DNA of 64,000 nucleotides, from assembly GCA_023375675.1 (NCBI GenBank), contig JALQBC010000014.1, positions 558,001 to 622,000 on the forward strand, in the 5' to 3' direction. Position numbers and translations under genes: made by a program. Source of the stretch: Cytospora piceicola. Its lineage: Eukaryota; Ascomycota; Sordariomycetes; Diaporthales; Cytosporaceae. How positions within the stretch are numbered: the first letter of the stretch is position 1; every line of letters starts with the position of its first letter. Under the pieces are notes generated by a model. That model made no database searches. It was given only the letters and a program-made list of their open reading frames with translations, and had not been told where the DNA came from. This document shows positions 48,201-59,386 of this stretch, piece by piece.

Positions 48201-51200
48201 GAGACCCGACCCCATGTGACCGGCCAGCAATAGCATGGGTTCCCTTGTCTCGGCTATCTGTTCCCGGGCATGGACTGCCGAGAAGGGTAAGAGAGGGGAA
48301 CAGCAAAGTAAAAACTGACGTCCAAGTCACCAAAACAAACAGAGGACATCCCAGTTTGCCGGCCCTGGCGGGTATGTAAGTACAGTTCATGCCCCCAAAG
48401 TGGCAGAGGAACTGGTGCTATGTGTCTGAACATCACATTGACGGGGCCACTGCCAGGATTCTCCTGGGCGCTGTTCTTGGGACGTGGCTAGCTCCACGAA
48501 ATTTCCTGGCAGCGACCCGTCTAGCCGGAGAAGAAAAGCGTACCGAAGGCTATGCTTCACAAAGCCCCCTCAGGGGTTGCTGCACCATGCGACGTCCTCG
48601 ACGATGGTCGCAGGTTGCCTCATCGGGTAAGCGGTCGTTGAACATTTCCATACTCAACCATGCATCACTATGTAAGCGGATGATGCTTCAATTTCCCCTT
48701 GATGTGCATGGCGAATACATGTAACATACATATTGAATATCTACCCATTTTGATGTTTGTATTTGTCGGGGATCTCCCGTTAAAATAATGCTTCAGGGAT
48801 GGTTTCCCACTTCCTTATCCTTTACGTTACAATATTGAAATGCTTGCTAGGAACATTGCACTTCGGTATACACTCTCGTCTAAATTCATCGGTCCTTGCC
48901 CTCGATACAAGGGAACCAGGCGCCAGGAAGTGATCAGGGGTTAGCATTGATTTAATACACCCATAGACTGCGATCCACCAAGTTTGTGGATGACTACTCC
49001 TCATATACCGTGTCAACGTCCCATAACATCTCCGCACAAGCTAGTCTGAGGCCAGCGCAGCCCAGTTTCGAGGCTTTACTGCTGTCCGAACAAAAAACGT
49101 TTCATGCGTCAGACACAGGCATCCCTTGACTACGGAGCGCTGCGAAGGTGGGTATATCAGAAACCCCAAGCAAATTGATGATGGCAGGAAAGCATATCGA
49201 CACGAAAGACAAAATAGTGATATCCCAGCCGTCGGTCCAATCCCGAACCTCCTTTATGGGGTTGATCGTGGAGCTGGCTCGATCTCGTGCAGTGCCGCAG
49301 CTGGCGAACTTGTTACAGGAACGGGCTAAAGAAAATGCGAGGCCTCCTTGCTACCAACTGGATGGAAAAGCGAGAGGAAAATCAGACACCGGATTGATCA
49401 GGAGGCGGTGTACCTACCGTACACTTTTGCCGTTCTGATGAAGGGATCTGCAGTGAAGCGGCACTCTCTCTTCTCATAATGAAAAGAAACCGAGACCAAG
49501 ATCGAGACCATGGCCGCCAGCTGGCTTGATCAAGATTTTGGTAATGTATATCCCTCTGGCCTGAGACATTGCATTTGGTGTTATTGCAGCATCTCCCTGG
49601 AGAAAGATGATGCCGATGTTGTGCAGCAAACCCTTCATTGGCTTTGTGCCGATCAAAGTCTTCGCTGTCTGCACCAGGTCCAGAGAAATCACAAAACAAT
49701 AGCGGGGAGTATTTGGTCCAGTTTGGCAAGAGTGTCAGTGTTGTAAACGTGCTCGCTTGGATATGAGCAGAAATCCCAAACTGGTCATTGTAATAGTAGC
49801 AGCACATAGGAGGGACCATTACAGTTGAAGTTGTCCTTGCCAATTTTGTCTATATATATATATAGTGTTTCAACTCGTTTACCTCATCGTAAAATGGGAT
49901 GTTAAGCATGGGAGACAAGAATCGTGCGTCTTTGAAGACCGTAGCTACAGCTTGTGGACTTGATTTGCTCAAGCTTGCATGCACACTGGTCACCTCCTTT
50001 TCATCATTAAGCACTCAAAAGCCACCGTATGAATTACAGAACGTTAAAATGACTGATGAGTACAAGGAATCTGGGGGAAACAGCCATTCCAGGTGTGAAA
50101 CTCGCATATAGACGTGGAAATTCAGTATCACCAGGTTTGGGTGGCTCTCACGGTGGCTACAACACTGGCGGCATTCCAGATGCTCCGTTCTTGTCTGCCC
50201 GTTTCCGATTGCAAGAAAGCACTTGAACGGCAAGCTTTGAAGAAATTGGGGGTGTGACGGTCTCTTCATGTGAAGGCACGTACGTTAATTCTAAAAGGTG
50301 GTTCATCACCAATACAAGAGCACAAGTCTCCATCAGCCCGAGTCTTCGCGGCCCGGTGCGGACCCGGCACGGTTCCAGAAGATGAGCATTCCTTCCCGAG
50401 ACGATAGAGAACCTAGGCGTGCAGGGCGTACTAGGTAAGTGACTGGATGTTAGTATTAACGACCGTACGCGGGGTGGGTAAAATCGATGGTCCTTGTGAA
50501 GACAGGCGTACGCAGTCCATCTGCGCATCGTAAGTTGTAGCATGACCTTTGTCCTGGACGATCCTACGATGGCGTTGAAAAAGATAAAAAGGGAAGCTAT
50601 GGCACTGAGTAATACTGAGCCAAACCCTCATTGAAAGAATTGGTCTTGCGCTTGCGAACTCACTGTCAGTCTACCTAGGTAGTGTAGAGAATTTTTAAGG
50701 CACAGATGTGCTTGGGCTCGATATAAGACCAGAGCTCAAGTGGCCATATTTGCCCAATAGCTAAAAGTCTAGATAATCTGGCAAGTGTATATTCAACACT
50801 CAGCACAAAGTGACAGTCATGCTCCTCTGCTCATATCACAAACTCATCTCGAGAAGAGGCCTCTAGGCCCTTAAGTGTAATAACTAGGCTTTCATTTGCG
50901 GGCTACCCTGCCTGTATTGACGTATCATACAGTCGACCGTTCATTCCTGCTCATGAGGATTAGTGAAAAGAATGATGCAGCCCTGGTGCCCCCTTCCGAA
51001 CGCCGGCTTATAGTCTTGCAGTGGGCTTGCATGAACCACAACTGCCTTGAGCTTTTCGTTAATTCTGGCTCATTTTTTCATACTCTGCGAGTCAATCTGT
51101 GGTAAGTGTCTCGTATTGAGTTGGGTGCTCCCAACTGCCCAATACGAGGTCGGCCTGGTTGCTCATGACTGTGGAGAGCCGACCGTTGATGGCATCTAAA

Positions 51201-51288
51201 GTCGTGTGATCAAATACAAATATCCGTAAAAGACAGTCCCCAAAACGCCTGCGAAGTGTATGTGGTAAAGGTGTAACGGCAGTAAGGG

Positions 51289-52439
51289 TTACCACTCGTA
51301 TTCACCAGTGGCCTTGTGAAAGACATAGTCCTTGCCGTTAACGTTGAGCACGCCATCCTTGAGCGTGCACTTCCTGTGAGGGGTTAGTATTTGATATCAC
51401 AGGAAAACTAGCTGACGATACTGACCACTTGTTCTTGACACGCTGGACTTTGTCGTACATGCAGAGCATGATATGACCCATGTTCTCCTCATCGTCCTCA
51501 TCCGCTATGTCAACCTCATCAGGGTCGTCCAAGTCAGAATTGATCGCATCCTCATCTTCTTCCTCTCTCTTGATGTCGTCATCGACTCCGTCGAACTTGG
51601 ACGGACCGGCCTCGGCAGAAGACTTGTTGGCATTGACGGTCGACTTGTGCTGGGTGGCCTTCTTTAATGGAAGCATTAGACCACCACCCTCCATCTGTTT
51701 GGCTCGGGCAGCCATCTCTTTATGGAGAATACGATCAATGTCCACACGACCCAGCTCGGACGTCTCGCCGTTCTCGTTCTGACGCACCAGGACGCCCTCG
51801 TAGCCATCCGCGGCACCATCAGTCTGAGACTGCTGGAATCCATTCTGCGGGCCGGGCCGGGAAGGTGGTGCGACACCACGTTGCTGTGCCATAGCAGCCA
51901 CCTGGTTGGCAACTTGTTGGTTGTACTGAGCCTGGGCCGGAGTCTGCTGAGGGCGCGGGGCCTGACCTGGCTGACCAGGAGGAGCACCTGGCCGTGGGGT
52001 CATCTGCTGGCCTTGTGGCTGGCCTCCCTGGTTGTAACCATGGATGGCACTGATGCTAGCAGCAGCTCGCGAGCCGTACTGGTTCTGCAGCTGCGCAGCA
52101 GCACGCTGGGCGGCAACGCCACCTGCGCCACCTTGCATACCAGGATACTGAGGCATGCCGCCAGGGTGGGCAGGAGGCATGCCGGCATTAGCAAGGCCCG
52201 GCTCCTGCTTGATGACAGACTCCTGCTTCAGTGCCTCGTGGTTCATTTGTTGGCCATTGTAATTCTGGGGTGGGCCAGGAAGACCATTGGCCAGAGGTGG
52301 AGGTTGAGCATTGGGAGCAGGCTGTGGGCTCAGGGTTGCCGACGTATAGGACGGAGTGCCGACCTGCTGTTGTTGTTGTTGGTGATGTTGTTGTTGTTGT
52401 TGTTGCTGCTGCTGTTGTTGGTGGTGGTGTTGTTGCTGT

Positions 52440-52471
<32 letters not shown>

Positions 52472-53348
52472 CTGCTGCTGCGGTTGTTGCTGCTGAGCCT
52501 GTTGAACCGGCTGAGCAGGATGAGTCGGCTGCGCCGGAGCAGCCGGGGCCTGTTGAGCAACCGGTGCGGGTGCAGGAGCTGGTGGAGGAGGGTCCCAAGG
52601 AAATGAGGCGACCTGGAGCTTAGACAGCTTCAACTGCCATCCCTATAGAATCAAATATGTCAGCATACTTGGATCTAGTCTCTGGATCGCAACGCAACAT
52701 TCTGCCTATCGAGCAGTCAAGGCTAATACTAGGCAGACACCAAAAAGAAATGCTGTGACATGGTCATTTGTGCGGGGGGTTCCGGGCGAGGGGCGCAAGC
52801 TTATGAGGGACGGAGGGAGGGGGATAAGGCTGCTCTGTGTCATGGCAGTTGCACGTGAAAACCCCAAGACTTGGCCCCAATCAAATCAGCGGAGTGCTGA
52901 CTGGGGGAGACAAATAGGCAGGGGGTTGATGCTTAAAAGACCCAAATAGTACCAGGTCACCCTCCTGTCAGCCCCAAGTCCAGGCCGCCCTCGCCCTTCT
53001 CGCCCTTCTCGCTCTCCGACCGCCCATCCGCGCCAACTCAAGGAGCCGCTGTCAAACAGCCCAACGTTTTCAAGGGAGAAGGTCATCAACGACCAAAGCA
53101 ACCCACATCAAGTTCAATGCAAACTGGGAACAAATTTTGGAAATGGTATGGTATGGTATGAATTGACAGGCAGCAAGGAGGAAGGAGGTTGTTTGATGGG
53201 TGACCAAGAAGGGAGGAAGAAAACGCACCCTGCGCAGCTCGTCCAGAACGTCCTCGCCAACGCCCTGGTCCTCGAAGTCCACCCGCGATGCCTCGATCAC
53301 CTCATTGATGATTTGCTGGTAGATTGTTCCCACCAAGTTGTTCGACAT
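51289..53348 (-). CDS. TOA1: transcription factor IIA large (alpha/beta) subunit
   Basis: Exons 53229-53348, 51426-52642 and 51289-51373 give 473 residues. TFIIA stabilises TBP on the TATA box during RNA polymerase II initiation. The N-terminal helix region reads VGTIYQQIINEVIEASR and continues over a phase-0 junction into GWQLKLSKL, matching the four-helix-bundle part. A long Gln/His/Pro-rich spacer is followed by an acidic block (DDIKREEEDED, DIADEDDEEN). The C-terminal beta-barrel half is NMGHIMLCMYDKVQRVKNKW spliced to KCTLKDGVLNVNGKDYVFHKA and ends GEYEW. The exon 1-2 intron is 586 nt, the longest in this window. The large size compared with yeast Toa1 (286 residues) comes from the spacer. 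Confidence 0.95.
52364..52495 (-). repeat. CAA/CAG tract encoding polyglutamine in TFIIA
   Basis: About 130 bp of almost uninterrupted CAA/CAG codons, with two short His interruptions, encodes more than 35 glutamines in the TFIIA spacer. On the plus strand it reads as TTG/CTG repeats. Length polymorphism between strains would be expected. Confidence 0.93.
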
Positions 53349-54048
53349 CTTGACCTCTCCTAGAGGATGTAGTCTTCCGAAGAGGTATCGATGGTTCGAG
53401 ACAAAAACTGTACGGATGCCGGGAACAGCTGCGTAGCTTCTGCTTTGGGGACCAACGGCGGTTTGACAGCTAACAGCTGGGCCTCCTTTGCGTCGTAGCT
53501 TCCTGCAATTCTCTCAGGCGACACTGATAATCTTATGCGCCACGTACTCGAGGTTTGCGATCGCGGATGTTGTGGTGACTGCGAAGAGACGGTGGAGTGT
53601 GACTGTGTGTGTGTGTGTGTGTGTGTGTAGTAAGTAGGTTTGGGGCACTTTGCGACCGCGGCGAAGGACAAAGTAGGTGACGACAGCCAAAAGCTCCTTG
53701 TTCCCAGCGGGCTAAAAGGAAGGCAGAAAACCCCCAAACACTACGGCCAATCAGCAGTCTCGGCAGGGAGGCGATAAACGGAGCCACTACTGTACCAGTA
53801 GCCACTAACAACCGCCTGTAGCCACTAATAGGGCAATTCACTTCGGTCGCATAACGGTATTGACTCTGACCCTCTGACCCTTTGACCCTCTATTATTTCC
53901 GTCCGCTCTCAAACTGTAAACTTGTTATACCTGCTGCCTTAGAGAAGAGGGTCGACTCCAAGCACATGTGAGATTTGACAGTTCTTACGCTTGAGGGGCA
54001 ACAAGGAAAGCAGAGGGCCACACCTCCTGCCCAACTCGCTCACCATGC
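53349..54048. promoter_or_regulatory. upstream region of the TFIIA gene
   Basis: About 700 bp between the TFIIA start codon and the end of the NmrA-like pseudogene. A (TG)12 microsatellite occupies 53604-53627. No coding region is seen. Confidence 0.5.
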
Positions 54049-55170
54049 TTACTTAAGGTCCTTGAAAACAGGCGACCTCTTCAGATACTCCTCCCAGCTC
54101 GTGGGCTTGTCCTCCAGGATATCATGCGTCAGCTTCCATCCATCAACCTCATGTTCTCCAGCATCTCGTCCGCCACATACTGCGGCAATCCCAGCCCCGT
54201 CAGCATCCTCAGGTAACCGTCCTGCGGCACGCTAAAGAACTTGGCCGTCATGCCCGGCTCGGGAACATCTCATTGGCCCCCTCGAGAATTCCCCTGGGCG
54301 TCACGTACGCGCTGGCCGCGTACACCTGCCTGCCCAGCATGCCCGGCTCGTCACGCTTCTGCACGATGGCCTTGACCCACCTGCCCGTGTCGGCTTCGGC
54401 GTCAAACATCGGGAACGGCGCCGTCTCGGGGGCCGGCATCGCGAGGTGCGTTGTGGAGGGGGGTGGCGTCTGGCGCAGCTCGCCGTCTGGGACGTTGGTC
54501 GTGAGGTAGCCCGGCAAGAAGAACGTGGCCGAGATATCAATCTCATGGATGTAGTCTTCAACCGTGGCCTAGGAATCGAAATAGTACACGTTGGAAAGCT
54601 TGCTGTTTGTGACTATGGCCATGGGTGAGCGAAATATGCCAGGGACCCTCACGGTAATTATACTCACGCTTGTTGACGTTCAGAAGTGAGCTCCAGATAG
54701 AAAGGTTGACACCGGTCTCTTTGGCCGCACCAGCAAGGTTATTGCCCTGTTGGATCTCGAGCTTCATGTCCATCTTCTCCCAGTAATTGGTAACGGCGAA
54801 GACGGCAGAAGCCCCCCCTCCATGGCCTGGACCAGCTGGGCCTTGTCATTGATATCCGCTCGTGATCTTGTTCAGTGTATCGATCGTCACTGGACTATAT
54901 CATGAAGCAGTAGACTCACAGAGATTACCTGGACACCCTAGGCCGTCAACTTCTTGGAAATGTCGCTGTCCGCATTCCACGAGATTCCTCGGACTGCCCG
55001 GTATTTAGATTAGTACTTCCTATATTACCACAAGCTAGTTTATATTTCACACCTCTAGTATATGTCTTCTAGTCACCCTTGAGCTTAGCATCGTTCAGGA
55101 AGGCCTGGACAACAGAGCCACCCTGCTTTCCAATGGTACCAAATACACTAATGATTTTCTTGGAGGCCAT
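54049..55170 (-). pseudogene. decayed NmrA-like NAD(P)-binding protein gene
   Basis: The minus strand begins with an intact start MASKKIISVFGTIGKQGGSVVQAFLNDAK, a Rossmann GxxGxxG motif as in NmrA/HSCARG proteins, but then meets TAG directly after LKGD. A second TAG interrupts KKLTA/GVQ. A run of G near 54815 breaks the frame before SAVFAVTNYWEKMDMKLEIQQG. A third TAG splits YYFDS/ATVEDYI, and another shift follows EMFP before EPGMTAKFFSVPQDGYL. A last shift precedes LTHDILEDKPTSWEEYLKR. Family-like sequence continues in the correct order to 54049, and intron-like segments are still recognisable. Intact relatives are about 300 residues and sense NADP redox state or act as redox enzymes. With three stops and at least three frame breaks this copy cannot encode a normal protein. 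Confidence 0.87.
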
Positions 55171-55558
55171 TGCGGTTGTGGGTAACGTTGTTTCTAGGGC
55201 TTTGAATTTCGAATTCGAGGGCTAAGCGGTATAAATTGATGATCTGGGAGTCTTCTGAGTTTGAGTGTAAGCTACTCTAGCCGCATGCCAGTACGAGGAT
55301 GACAGAATTTGCAGCTGAGAATTTGCAGCTGAGATTGAATATCACTGGAAGGAGGTTATATTGACGTCTTACCGCATCCTCGGGACCAATACAACGAGTG
55401 GACCGGTCCGGAGTACTGCAGTCAGACGCCGATTCACCGTTGCAGGTATTCTTCCCTGAGAAGAATGTAGAATTGTTGTCTCGTGTAAACGTAACTCGGA
55501 TATATCGACCTCTAGACCCTGACAAATACGCCTACACAGTAGCCCCAACTAGCTACGT
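55171..55558. other. intergenic between the pseudogene and RAD2
   Basis: About 390 bp holding the RAD2 3' UTR and what was the promoter of the NmrA-like gene. No coding region is seen. Confidence 0.5.
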
Positions 55559-58500
55559 TTACGCCTTGACCTTCTTGCCCTTGCCCTTTCCCTTTCCCTT
55601 GCGCCTTTTTAGGGTCCCATGCGCCTCTTCTTCGTCATCAACAAAATCATTATCGCGGTCATTATCATCGTCGCCGTCGCCGTCACTCTCCACGACAGCC
55701 GCGGCGCGAGCCTTGCGCTTTCGCGTGCCATTGCTTCCCGAGGGAACGCCCTCGGCGGTCGGAGGTGTACTGGTGGCATCACCATCAGCGCCGATGTTGG
55801 TCACCTTGGTCCTCAGCCTGCTCACTGCAGCCGCCATCCGCTTACTCCCCATCTGCCTCTGCCGTGGCGCAAACGCCTCCTTGGCGCCCGCGCCCACCGA
55901 GTAGCTCCCACCCTCAAAGTACCTCGTAATGTTGCTCTGCGTGCCCTCCATGTCGCGGCGGTTCAGATCCTTTATGACCGGGACCAAGACCTCGTCGGTC
56001 CGCTCTTGGGACCAACCAATCGTTGCCATCAGGAAGCGACGCAGGCCTTCCAAGTCAGGAACGCCCCATTGAAATTGGTCCGAGTTCTTGTCGACGTCTG
56101 GCTCTAGGTATGCGTCGTAGACTGCTGGCGAGGGGAAGCTGGGAGGGAGGAAGAGCTTGGTGGCTTGGCTCTTGCGGAACTTCCTCCGAAAGGCTGAGAG
56201 TGCGTTTGCCTCTTTGGGCCAGTTGGGATTCTGCTGGATTTCTGTCCACCACCTCTTGAAATCCACCAACCCATCCTTCCCTGGGAACTCTGACAGTATC
56301 TCAACAGCAGTAACAGGGCCGATCCCCGACAAGCCTTCGGTGTAGTCCGATCCTAAAAGGTGTGCAATGGAAATGAGCTGCTCGCGGGATAGGGACAGCT
56401 CCTTTTCTAGGTCCGCGGAAAGGTAGCACTCGACGAACTTGTTGCTATTGAACATGTTCTTGTAGACCCTCGTACCGCCAAACAAGAAGATGTCGGAGTC
56501 GTCGGTGACAATACCATCGACGAGTCCTAACTGCACAAGTTGGGCACACTGGGCCTCCGCTTCCATTGGGGCGGTTATGTACGGGATGCCGAAGAGGCGT
56601 AGGAGGGCCTGGCACTCCGTGACCATGATTTGGGTCACTTCGTCGGCGTCACGCCTGTCCTTCTTTTGTTGAGTCCTCAGAGCTCGCAGCTCGCGTTCGT
56701 AATCCTCCTGGTTTTGCAATGCGGGCTTGTGGTTGAGCTCGCTTGCAAAACGAGCGTGCTCTTCAGCCTCCTCGGCCATTTGAGCCAGAAGTTCCTCTTC
56801 TTCAGGATCGCTGAATTCATCGTACTCGCCTTCCGCGAATAGATCATCATCCTCTGCCTGAGCTGGATCGGTAATCGGGGCTATTCCCTCGACTCTTTCT
56901 TGTTGTGCTATTGGGGGTGTTGGGGGTGCAACATCATCGAATATCCGCTCTTCAACTCCAGACCCTTGGGCCCCGACATTGCCTTCCGATGATTTTGTAT
57001 CTGCAGATATTGCTGATTCAGCCTCTCCCCCCTGCGGAGACTCTACTGCAGACTCAGCTTGTGGCATTTCAACGTCCTCAAACTCCATTTCAGGAGAAGG
57101 CGATTGAGGCATTTCAAAGGTTCCGTCTTCATCGCCCTGTGCTGGACTTGTGTCCTTCTGTGTCCGCTCTGGGGTTTCCCTGAGTTCAGGCGATGCTGAA
57201 TTCTTAGGAGATTCTTCACGAGAGGGAATAGTAACCGTAAACCCCGTAGCAGCTACTGGGGTCTGAATACCTGGCACTTTCGCAGGCGAGCCCGAACTCT
57301 CCGGCGGAGCTTCGACAATTTCGACGCCATCGTCATCATCAGATGACTCAATCTCGACGACCTCACTCTGTCGCTTTCTCCGCAGACGCTCCTCTTCTTC
57401 AACCAGTCGCTGGTCCTCCTCATTGACCTCGTTTTGACGGCGTCGCTGTTCACTCATCTCATCTCTAATGTCTCTGCCACCCAGGACCATCCAGGGTGGC
57501 AATGGCTTCGGTGCCTCGTCTTCACCAGGCTCTTTCTCGAATCCTCCTTCGAACTCTGCTTCCTCGGGTTGACGTTTAGAGGTACCCGAATCGGCGGTAT
57601 CGTCAGCGCTCTTATCTGGGATTTCAATATGGAATCCACCCCCGGATTTGAATATATCATCAAGGCTCTCGTCTGGCTTGGGTGCAGGAGAAGGCTTCAG
57701 CTTCTTTCCGAAGATGGAACCTTTCCAGTCTAATTTTTCAAATGGTAACGGACCATCCCAGGGTTTCTTGACGTTAGGCTGGGCTGGCGCCTTTGCTTCA
57801 GGCTTCGCTTCAGCTTTCTTCTTCCGCCTTGCAGCAGCCAGAACCGTTTGCAGATCATCCTCGCTATCGCTTTCATCACTCTGCTTTCTCTTGGGGACAG
57901 CTGCATTTGCTCTGTTGTTGATAATATGAGCCACCATCTTGCCACTTGTCGAAGCTATCGGTTTCGGCGCCTCGACCGCCTTCTGATTCCATTCGGGCAT
58001 TGAGACGTCTTCGAACTGATCATCATCTGTCGCCTCTTCGGCCTCCTTGTCAGTACCGTGCTGGTTTTTCATCGACAGTTCGATAGCTCGGGCGACGTCC
58101 TCGTCCTCATCCGCGATGAACTGGTCTTCATTCTCTTGATTCACGAACAAGTCGTCGTTGTCTTCGTTCTCGGCCGCGAATAGCGAGTCAATATTCCCAT
58201 CGTCGTCTTCGAAATGCACTCGTTGTCCCTTCAGCTTTGGTAAACGATTCAAGCCTTCTATAGGGATATCCTCGAAGTCTTCTTCATCATCCAATTCGTC
58301 CTCATCCTCGTCCTTCGTATCGAATGTGAATTGCAAGTTGTCGACGTCAATAGGTTTATGTGCTTCGCCCAGATCTCTTTCTGTGCTGACGACACCGAGT
58401 GCATAACCACCATCGGCGTTTTCGTTTCTCACAAGGATGTACTCGCGGTTCTTCTCGCCAGCGACTCGGCCGCCCCCGGCAACTGTAAGGTCCAGGCCCG

Positions 58501-59386
58501 TCATTTTTAACTCAGCCATCAGCCTTTGCGTCAGACGGTTTCGCTCCTGTACCCGCTCAACCTGAAACCTCGAGAAGTCCATGCGGTTGGGAAACATTAT
58601 GTCCAGCTGCTCTTTGCTCAGACCCATCCGGAGCCGGCTCCTTAGCCGGGCCGCATTGAGGATATTGTATCTATCCGCAGGTGGCAGGCTCTTGAAGAAA
58701 TCGCCGTCAAAGTCGATCTTGCTGAAGTCATACAGGTTCACATCTTCACCGTTGTTGAATTGCCTCGCATACTCCTCCAGCTCCTCGACACTCATGATGC
58801 GTGGGTCTTCAGGCTTGCCCATCTGGTCGATGCTGGTCTTCAGGTCCGGCAGGTGGTACTGATCTTGCCTAAAGAACTTCCTGTTCTTCTCCCGTTCCGG
58901 CTTCGCTGTGAAGGCCTCCTCCGCGTAGACCATGTTCTCCATGTCTGGCAGTTCTTCCCCGGCCACAACTCCGTCCTGGCCGGCGGAATCACCCCGCCGT
59001 TGCCTTTCTTTCCGTTTCTCATCTTCCTCCTGCGCGATCCTCTGCATCTGCACAGCCAGCAACTTCCCCGCGGTCCTTACTGCGTCCTCTCTCCTCCCTT
59101 CCCTGCGCCTCCTCCTCCCCTGCAGCGTCGCACGTTTCAGCGCCGGCGCCCCTCCGTCGAAGACGAACACGGGCTTGATACCGAACCAGAGCAGTTTGCA
59201 TATCCGTCGGAAAAAACCCACGACATGACTGTTGCGCAGGGCATTGCCCTCCTTGTCGCGCACGGCCTTCAGAAACTGGTAGATCCAGATTGAGGCGTCG
59301 ACGGCGAGACGTTTGCGGTTGAGCGTTGCGAGGTTGGTGGGGCGCGCACAAGGCTGGAGGACTTGCCAGAGGCCGTTGACACCCAT
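55559..59386 (-). CDS. RAD2: Rad2/XPG structure-specific endonuclease
   Basis: A single exon gives 1275 residues. Rad2/XPG makes the 3' incision in nucleotide excision repair as part of the TFIIH-containing complex in the nucleus. The XPG N domain (residues 1-100) begins MGVNGLWQVLQP and carries the catalytic acids Asp30 (AVDASIWIY) and Asp77 (VFDGG). The XPG I domain at about 920-1020 has Glu942 and Glu944 (MEAEAQC), Asp963/Asp965 (DDSDIFLFGG) and Asp1014 (GSDYTEG), followed by the helix-hairpin-helix GLSGIGPVTAVEIL. The ~800-residue spacer between them is acidic and disordered, as in Rad2/XPG and unlike the short FEN1. The C-terminus is a basic, Lys/Gly-rich tail likely to act as a nuclear signal. 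The ATG at 59386 is preceded four bases upstream by a C10 tract. Confidence 0.97.
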   Translation of the reverse strand: MGVNGLWQVLQPCARPTNLATLNRKRLAVDASIWIYQFLKAVRDKEGNALRNSHVVGFFRRICKLLWFGIKPVFVFDGGAPALKRATLQGRRRRREGRREDAVRTAGKLLAVQMQRIAQEEDEKRKERQRRGDSAGQDGVVAGEELPDMENMVYAEEAFTAKPEREKNRKFFRQDQYHLPDLKTSIDQMGKPEDPRIMSVEELEEYARQFNNGEDVNLYDFSKIDFDGDFFKSLPPADRYNILNAARLRSRLRMGLSKEQLDIMFPNRMDFSRFQVERVQERNRLTQRLMAELKMTGLDLTVAGGGRVAGEKNREYILVRNENADGGYALGVVSTERDLGEAHKPIDVDNLQFTFDTKDEDEDELDDEEDFEDIPIEGLNRLPKLKGQRVHFEDDDGNIDSLFAAENEDNDDLFVNQENEDQFIADEDEDVARAIELSMKNQHGTDKEAEEATDDDQFEDVSMPEWNQKAVEAPKPIASTSGKMVAHIINNRANAAVPKRKQSDESDSEDDLQTVLAAARRKKKAEAKPEAKAPAQPNVKKPWDGPLPFEKLDWKGSIFGKKLKPSPAPKPDESLDDIFKSGGGFHIEIPDKSADDTADSGTSKRQPEEAEFEGGFEKEPGEDEAPKPLPPWMVLGGRDIRDEMSEQRRRQNEVNEEDQRLVEEEERLRRKRQSEVVEIESSDDDDGVEIVEAPPESSGSPAKVPGIQTPVAATGFTVTIPSREESPKNSASPELRETPERTQKDTSPAQGDEDGTFEMPQSPSPEMEFEDVEMPQAESAVESPQGGEAESAISADTKSSEGNVGAQGSGVEERIFDDVAPPTPPIAQQERVEGIAPITDPAQAEDDDLFAEGEYDEFSDPEEEELLAQMAEEAEEHARFASELNHKPALQNQEDYERELRALRTQQKKDRRDADEVTQIMVTECQALLRLFGIPYITAPMEAEAQCAQLVQLGLVDGIVTDDSDIFLFGGTRVYKNMFNSNKFVECYLSADLEKELSLSREQLISIAHLLGSDYTEGLSGIGPVTAVEILSEFPGKDGLVDFKRWWTEIQQNPNWPKEANALSAFRRKFRKSQATKLFLPPSFPSPAVYDAYLEPDVDKNSDQFQWGVPDLEGLRRFLMATIGWSQERTDEVLVPVIKDLNRRDMEGTQSNITRYFEGGSYSVGAGAKEAFAPRQRQMGSKRMAAAVSRLRTKVTNIGADGDATSTPPTAEGVPSGSNGTRKRKARAAAVVESDGDGDDDNDRDNDFVDDEEEAHGTLKRRKGKGKGKGKKVKA

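Larger units (their letters stand above)
40104..51288. other. 11.2-kb gene-poor tract
   Basis: No gene, intact transposon or recognisable remnant could be supported. Frames are short and scattered on both strands. The tract includes a purine-rich stretch at about 41045-41165, minisatellites near 41.9 and 42.2 kb, a GAATG-type repeat at 42506-42550, a G-homopolymer at about 44161-44174 and a (TA)n at 49851-49864. A GC-rich patch lies at about 47560-47780. Promoter DNA of the methyltransferase lies at the left end. Confidence 0.5.

Noticed and set aside
55398..55904. 168-codon frame on the plus strand over the end of RAD2
   Set aside because: Antisense shadow of the Lys/Asp-rich RAD2 C-terminus with no domain.
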